A stretch of DNA of 64,000 nt, from NCBI GenBank assembly GCA_040902195.1, contig JBBDXS010000004.1:118997-182996 (forward strand). The letters run 5' to 3'. The notes beneath the pieces were generated by a model. It was not told the DNA's origin. It made no database searches and saw only the letters and a list, made by a program, of their open reading frames with translations. This stretch comes from JBBDXS01 sp040902195 (GTDB lineage: Bacteria > Chloroflexota > Dehalococcoidia > DSTF01 > RBG-16-68-14). A program made the position numbers and the translations under genes. Below are positions 61,392 to 64,000 of the stretch, piece by piece; positions within the stretch are counted from its first letter, which is position 1; each line of letters opens with the position of its first letter.

Positions 61392-61768
61392 TTCGCCACG
61401 TCGTGCCACCACTCCCTTCGCGCTCTCCCGCCGCTAGCCCCATCATGTTGGAGAGCCATTATGCTCGCCGCAGGCGTGCCACCACCCCCTTCGCGCTCTC
61501 CCGCCTCCGCCCCATAATCGACGCCGAAGGACCCTGCCATGCAAGGGCAACGGCCAGGCGCCAGACGGAAGTGTGATCTACGTCACCAGGAAGATCTCCG
61601 CATAAATCGACGTTCGCGGATTCAGAAAAGGCCCGGATTTTTTATTTTTGATCACAAATTCGCCCCGTCGTATCTGCGGACTTCGCCGGGAAAGGGATCT
61701 AGCATCCACCCGCTACGCTCATATAGACTTGTGCTGCAACATCGATTCCACCAAGGAGGGCACGCCAC
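61392..61768. other. Intergenic region downstream of the defence gene with a direct repeat
   Basis: A 377-bp spacer. A 45-bp sequence (CGTGCCACCACTCCCTTCGC…) at 61402-61446 is repeated with few changes at 61475-61519, 73 bases away. Further on is a T-rich stretch (ATTTTTTATTTTT, 61636-61650) after a TCCGC…GCGGA dyad that could end transcription of the defence gene. The ribosome site AAGGAGG for the next gene lies at the right end. No gene recognised. Confidence 0.55.
61402..61519. repeat. 45-bp imperfect direct repeat, spacing 73 bases
   Basis: Two copies starting CGTGCCACCACYCCCTTCGC and continuing through GCTCTCCCGCC to CCCCAT. They lie immediately after the horizontally acquired defence gene and may mark a site of insertion or duplication. 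The role is not known. Confidence 0.55.
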
Positions 61769-62443
61769 ATGACCATCGCTGACGAAGTCGACCGCCTGAT
61801 CGAGGAGCGGAGCCTCCTCAAGCACCCGTTCTACCAGGCCTGGCAGCGCGGCGAGCTCGACCTCGACACGCTGCGCCACTATTGCGCCGAGTACTACCAC
61901 CACGTCCTCGCCTTCCCGCAGTACGTCAGCGCCGCCCACGCTGTTTGCCCGGACCAGAACGACCGCCAGGAACTCCTTGAGAACCTGATCAAGGAGGAGC
62001 GCGGCGAAGGCAACCACCCGGAGCTTTGGCTGCGCTTCGGCGATGCGCTCGGCATCTCGCGCGGCGACGTCATCACGAGCGAGCACCTGCCCGAGACGCT
62101 CAAGCTCGTCGACACGTACCGCGACGTGACGAAGAACGCCTCGTTCGCCGAAGCGGCGACGGCGCTCTACTGTTACGAATCGCAGGTCCCCGAGATCGCG
62201 AAGACGAAGATCGCCGGGCTGAAGGAGTTCTACGGCATCGACGACAAGCGCGGCCTGGAGTTCTTCGAAGTACACATCGGCGCGGACGAGTGGCACGCCG
62301 AGGTCGGCCGCGGCTTCATCGATCGCTACGGTGAAGAAGACCGCGAGGCCGTCCTCTCGACGGCGCAGCGCTGCCTCGACGCGCTCTGGGGCTTCCTGGA
62401 CGGCGTCGAGAGGACGCGCGTCGCCACCGGGGCCGCCGTGTGA
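61769..62443 (+). CDS. CADD-family (TenA/PqqC-like) protein, putative self-sacrificing p-aminobenzoate synthase
   Basis: A 224-residue helical bundle of the CADD family of putative folate-metabolism proteins, a subgroup of the TenA/PqqC/heme-oxygenase fold. Metal ligands expected for a dinuclear site are seen in KEERGEGNHPELW (Glu77, His83), YCYESQVPEIAKTK (Glu137, Lys145/147) and FFEVHIGADEWHAEVG (His169, Asp173, His176). HPFYQAW supplies Tyr22. The Chlamydia homologue forms p-aminobenzoate from its own tyrosine residue and a lysine; whether this one does is inferred. An AAGGAGG ribosome site precedes the ATG. It overlaps the next gene by four bases. Confidence 0.86.
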   Translation: MTIADEVDRLIEERSLLKHPFYQAWQRGELDLDTLRHYCAEYYHHVLAFPQYVSAAHAVCPDQNDRQELLENLIKEERGEGNHPELWLRFGDALGISRGDVITSEHLPETLKLVDTYRDVTKNASFAEAATALYCYESQVPEIAKTKIAGLKEFYGIDDKRGLEFFEVHIGADEWHAEVGRGFIDRYGEEDREAVLSTAQRCLDALWGFLDGVERTRVATGAAV

Positions 62444-63177
62444 CGAAACCGCTGGAGCTGTTCTTCCTAGGCTCTGGCAGTGGCTTCGCGAACGGGGGGC
62501 GGTTCTACAGCAGCTTTCTGCTGAACGGTCGTTACCTCTTCGACGCGGGCCCGGCGACGGTACCCGTGCTGAAGAAGCACGGCATCGTCCCAGGCGATAT
62601 CGATGTGGTCTTCATCAGCCACTTTCACGGCGATCACTTCTTCGGCCTGCCGATGCTGATCCTCGACTACGTCGTCGCCGCGCCCCGCGATCGCGAGCTG
62701 ACGATCGTGGGGCCGCCGGGCATCGAAGGGAAGCTGCGGGCGCTGATGGAGATCGGCCTCGCAGGCACCGCGAGACGCCCGTGGCCGTTTACCGTGCGCT
62801 ACGTAGACGCGCAGGACGGTGCGGAAGGCGAAGCCGCCGGCTTGCGCTACGTCGCGCGTCGCGTCACGCACGTCGACGAGCTCGAGTGCTTCGGCTACCG
62901 CGTCGAAGTGAACGGCCGCGCGCTGGCGTACTCGGGCGACACGGGGCTATGCGACGCGTTGGTGTCGTTAGGGGAGGGCGCCGACGTGCTCGTGCTGGAG
63001 TGCTCGAACTGGGAGTCGCCGCCCCGGCACCACATGTGCCCCGACGACATCCGCGAGCTGCGCCGGCGGCTGGGTCCCACGCCGGCGTTCGTGCTCACGC
63101 ACCTCGACGCCGGCGCACCCGACCTTGGCATCGAGAACGCGGTGCTGGCAGAAGACTTCGCGCGGTTCGAGTACTAA
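62440..63177 (+). CDS. Metallo-beta-lactamase-fold hydrolase (RNase Z-like)
   Basis: A 245-residue protein with the MBL zinc site VFISHFHGDHFFGLP (HxHxDH), LELFFLGSGSGFANGGRFYSSF at the start as in ElaC/RNase Z-type proteins, YSGDTGLCDALV and FVLTHLDAGAPD. The true RNase Z exosite arm is not evident, so it could be a phosphodiesterase-like relative. The start GTG overlaps the CADD stop (GTGA). The coupling suggests a joint function with the CADD protein. Confidence 0.88.
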   Translation: MTKPLELFFLGSGSGFANGGRFYSSFLLNGRYLFDAGPATVPVLKKHGIVPGDIDVVFISHFHGDHFFGLPMLILDYVVAAPRDRELTIVGPPGIEGKLRALMEIGLAGTARRPWPFTVRYVDAQDGAEGEAAGLRYVARRVTHVDELECFGYRVEVNGRALAYSGDTGLCDALVSLGEGADVLVLECSNWESPPRHHMCPDDIRELRRRLGPTPAFVLTHLDAGAPDLGIENAVLAEDFARFEY

Positions 63178-63189
63178 TCGAGCAGCTTC

Positions 63190-63230
63190 TCCCTCACCCC
63201 CGGCCCCTCTCCCTCGCGAGGGAGAGGGGA
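63190..63230. repeat. Palindromic CCTCTCCCTCGCGAGGGAGAGG element
   Basis: A short perfect dyad (arms CCCTCTCCCTC/GAGGGAGAGGG around GC) after the MBL-fold gene. A looser version lies at about 59213. It may be another dispersed repeat or serve as a terminator for both converging genes. Confidence 0.55.
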
Positions 63231-63283
63231 GCTAGGCTTCGAGGCGTCCATGTTGAGCGGGGACGAATCGCAACGCTCGCTTA

Positions 63284-63544
63284 CTAGTCGAGCAGTTTGG
63301 AGATTGCCTCTGCTGCGGCGAGCAACTGCGGCGTCTTCGCCTGCAGCTTCGCGTCGATCTGGCGCTGCTCCCACGGGTTGAAGCGACCCGGATGCCCGTA
63401 GTCGGTCTGCTCGCATGTCGCCTTGCCGGCCGGCAGCTCGAACGCGAGCATGCGGCGGACCATCGCATGCGGCGTCCCGTGCGAGTCGTCGTAGGGCGGC
63501 TTCGTCTCCTCGGTGTAGCGAATCTGGGCGGTCGTAGCAGCCAT
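63284..63544 (-). CDS. Small hypothetical protein
   Basis: An 86-residue polar protein of no known family: AATTAQIRYTEETKPPYDDSHG, a HAMVRRMLAFELPAGKATCEQTDYGH middle, and a helix KLQAKTPQLLAAAEAISKLLD at the end. It is supported as real by a strong AAGGAGG ribosome site six bases before the ATG. No signal peptide or membrane helix. The function is unknown. Confidence 0.7.
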   Translation of the reverse strand: MAATTAQIRYTEETKPPYDDSHGTPHAMVRRMLAFELPAGKATCEQTDYGHPGRFNPWEQRQIDAKLQAKTPQLLAAAEAISKLLD

Positions 63545-63718
63545 CGCGTCCCTCCTTCGAAGCTGGCTTATCGTGCCGCGCCCGGGTCCGGTACGGCAAG
63601 CCCCGTTTGGATTTCGACAGCCGCCGCTGTTAGAATGGCCTTGGATTGTGAAAGTCTTCCCCAAAGCTTCGGCCGGCGCTATGCTAGGCCCAGAATCGGA
63701 CGGGTAGGGAGCGCGCAC

Positions 63719-64000
63719 ATGTACGGCCTCGGACTCGCCAAGGGCATGATGGTGACGCTGAAGTACCTTTTCCGGCGTCCCTACACCGTGCAGTACCCGG
63801 AGGAAGTCCGCAACATCCCTGTTGGCGCCCGTACGAACCTGGTGTGGTTCGAGGAACGGTGCACCGGCTGCTCGACGTGCGCACAGGCCTGTCCCGATGG
63901 CTGCATCCTCGTCGCTACGTCGCCCGCGGAGGACGGATCACTGCACATCGACCGCTACGAGATCGACTTCCGCATCTGTATGTACTGCGGCCTCTGCACA
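63719..64000 (+). CDS. nuoI: NADH-quinone oxidoreductase subunit I-like 4Fe-4S protein, 5' part (3' end outside window)
   Basis: The first 94 codons of a NuoI-like subunit: KYLFRRPYTVQYPEE as in complex I, then the first cluster motif ERCTGCSTCAQACPDGC and the start of the second RICMYCGLCT. It transfers electrons toward quinone between the peripheral arm clusters. The start ATG follows GTAGGGAG. Its membership in a nuo operon cannot be seen because the window ends here. Confidence 0.9.
   Translation, partial: MYGLGLAKGMMVTLKYLFRRPYTVQYPEEVRNIPVGARTNLVWFEERCTGCSTCAQACPDGCILVATSPAEDGSLHIDRYEIDFRICMYCGLCT

Noticed and set aside
63719..64000. Interpretation of the last gene as a free bacterial ferredoxin
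   Set aside because: The N-terminal KYLFRRPYTVQYPEE segment ahead of the first cluster is specific to NuoI-like subunits.

Overview
The window is a high-GC bacterial chromosome segment, most likely from an uncultured Chloroflexota (Dehalococcoidia-like) genome. That placement is an inference from gene content and style. The points behind it are a trp/aro supra-operon with guest genes, an ACT-domain malic enzyme, paired small ferredoxins, CaiB/BaiF and VOC/DinB family genes, many GTG/TTG starts, and apparent leaderless promoters of the form TANNNT followed 6-9 nt later by the start codon. No rRNA, tRNA or CRISPR array was recognised. Both window ends cut through genes (trpE at the left, a nuoI-like gene at the right).

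Layout. 1-12800: tryptophan and aromatic amino-acid supra-operon, trpE-(Nudix/methyltransferase)-trpG-[toxin-antitoxin]-trpD-trpC-trpF-(SRPBCC)-[RAYT transposase with REPs]-trpB-(alpha/beta hydrolase)-(J-domain/CPBP protease)-trpA-aroH-aroF. All seven Trp functions are present, interleaved with non-Trp genes. 13032-25494: a membrane-tethered LuxR-HTH/beta-propeller protein, scpA, a GAF-GAF-GGDEF diguanylate cyclase, a VanZ-like protein, a tight uroD-like/ribF/tyrS operon, a 148-bp REP tandem repeat, an EF-G-like GTPase, and questin-oxidase-like and VOC genes. 25563-36633: malic enzyme, 2Fe-2S and 7Fe ferredoxins, CoA-transferase, MFS, Yip1-like protein, rsmG, alcohol dehydrogenase, argG and argD. 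36677-38657: a second HTH-propeller protein divergent from a small secreted protein. 38850-44877: DinB, fused methionine synthase/MTHFR, EVE protein, and a small Fe-S cluster set (IscA-like, SufR-like regulator, cysteine desulfurase). 45316-54345: cell-envelope glycan locus (methyltransferase, GT2, flippase-like protein, sugar-nucleotide epimerase, two GT-C enzymes, UDP-glucose dehydrogenase). 54379-56473: a Fur-family, Nur-like regulator with a NiCoT nickel/cobalt transporter and operator-like sites. 56557-59112: GNAT, membrane, ChbG and zinc-ribbon genes. 59409-61391: an AT-richer GHKL ATPase fused to a Shedu-like PD-(D/E)XK nuclease, a probable anti-phage defence gene. 61769-63177: a CADD-family (p-aminobenzoate-forming type) enzyme coupled to a metallo-beta-lactamase-fold hydrolase. 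63284-64000: a small protein and the start of a NuoI-like subunit.

Two themes run across the window. First, a REP repeat family (5' GTAG foot plus a perfect hairpin of about 20 nt) is scattered through intergenic spaces, gene ends and even coding sequence. Its likely mobiliser, a RAYT transposase, sits inside the trp operon and is fused in frame to trpB. Second, two paralogous proteins join a cytoplasmic LuxR-type DNA-binding domain to an extracytoplasmic beta-propeller through one membrane helix. Their genes share a 16-nt upstream element at identical spacing to a TANNNT box.
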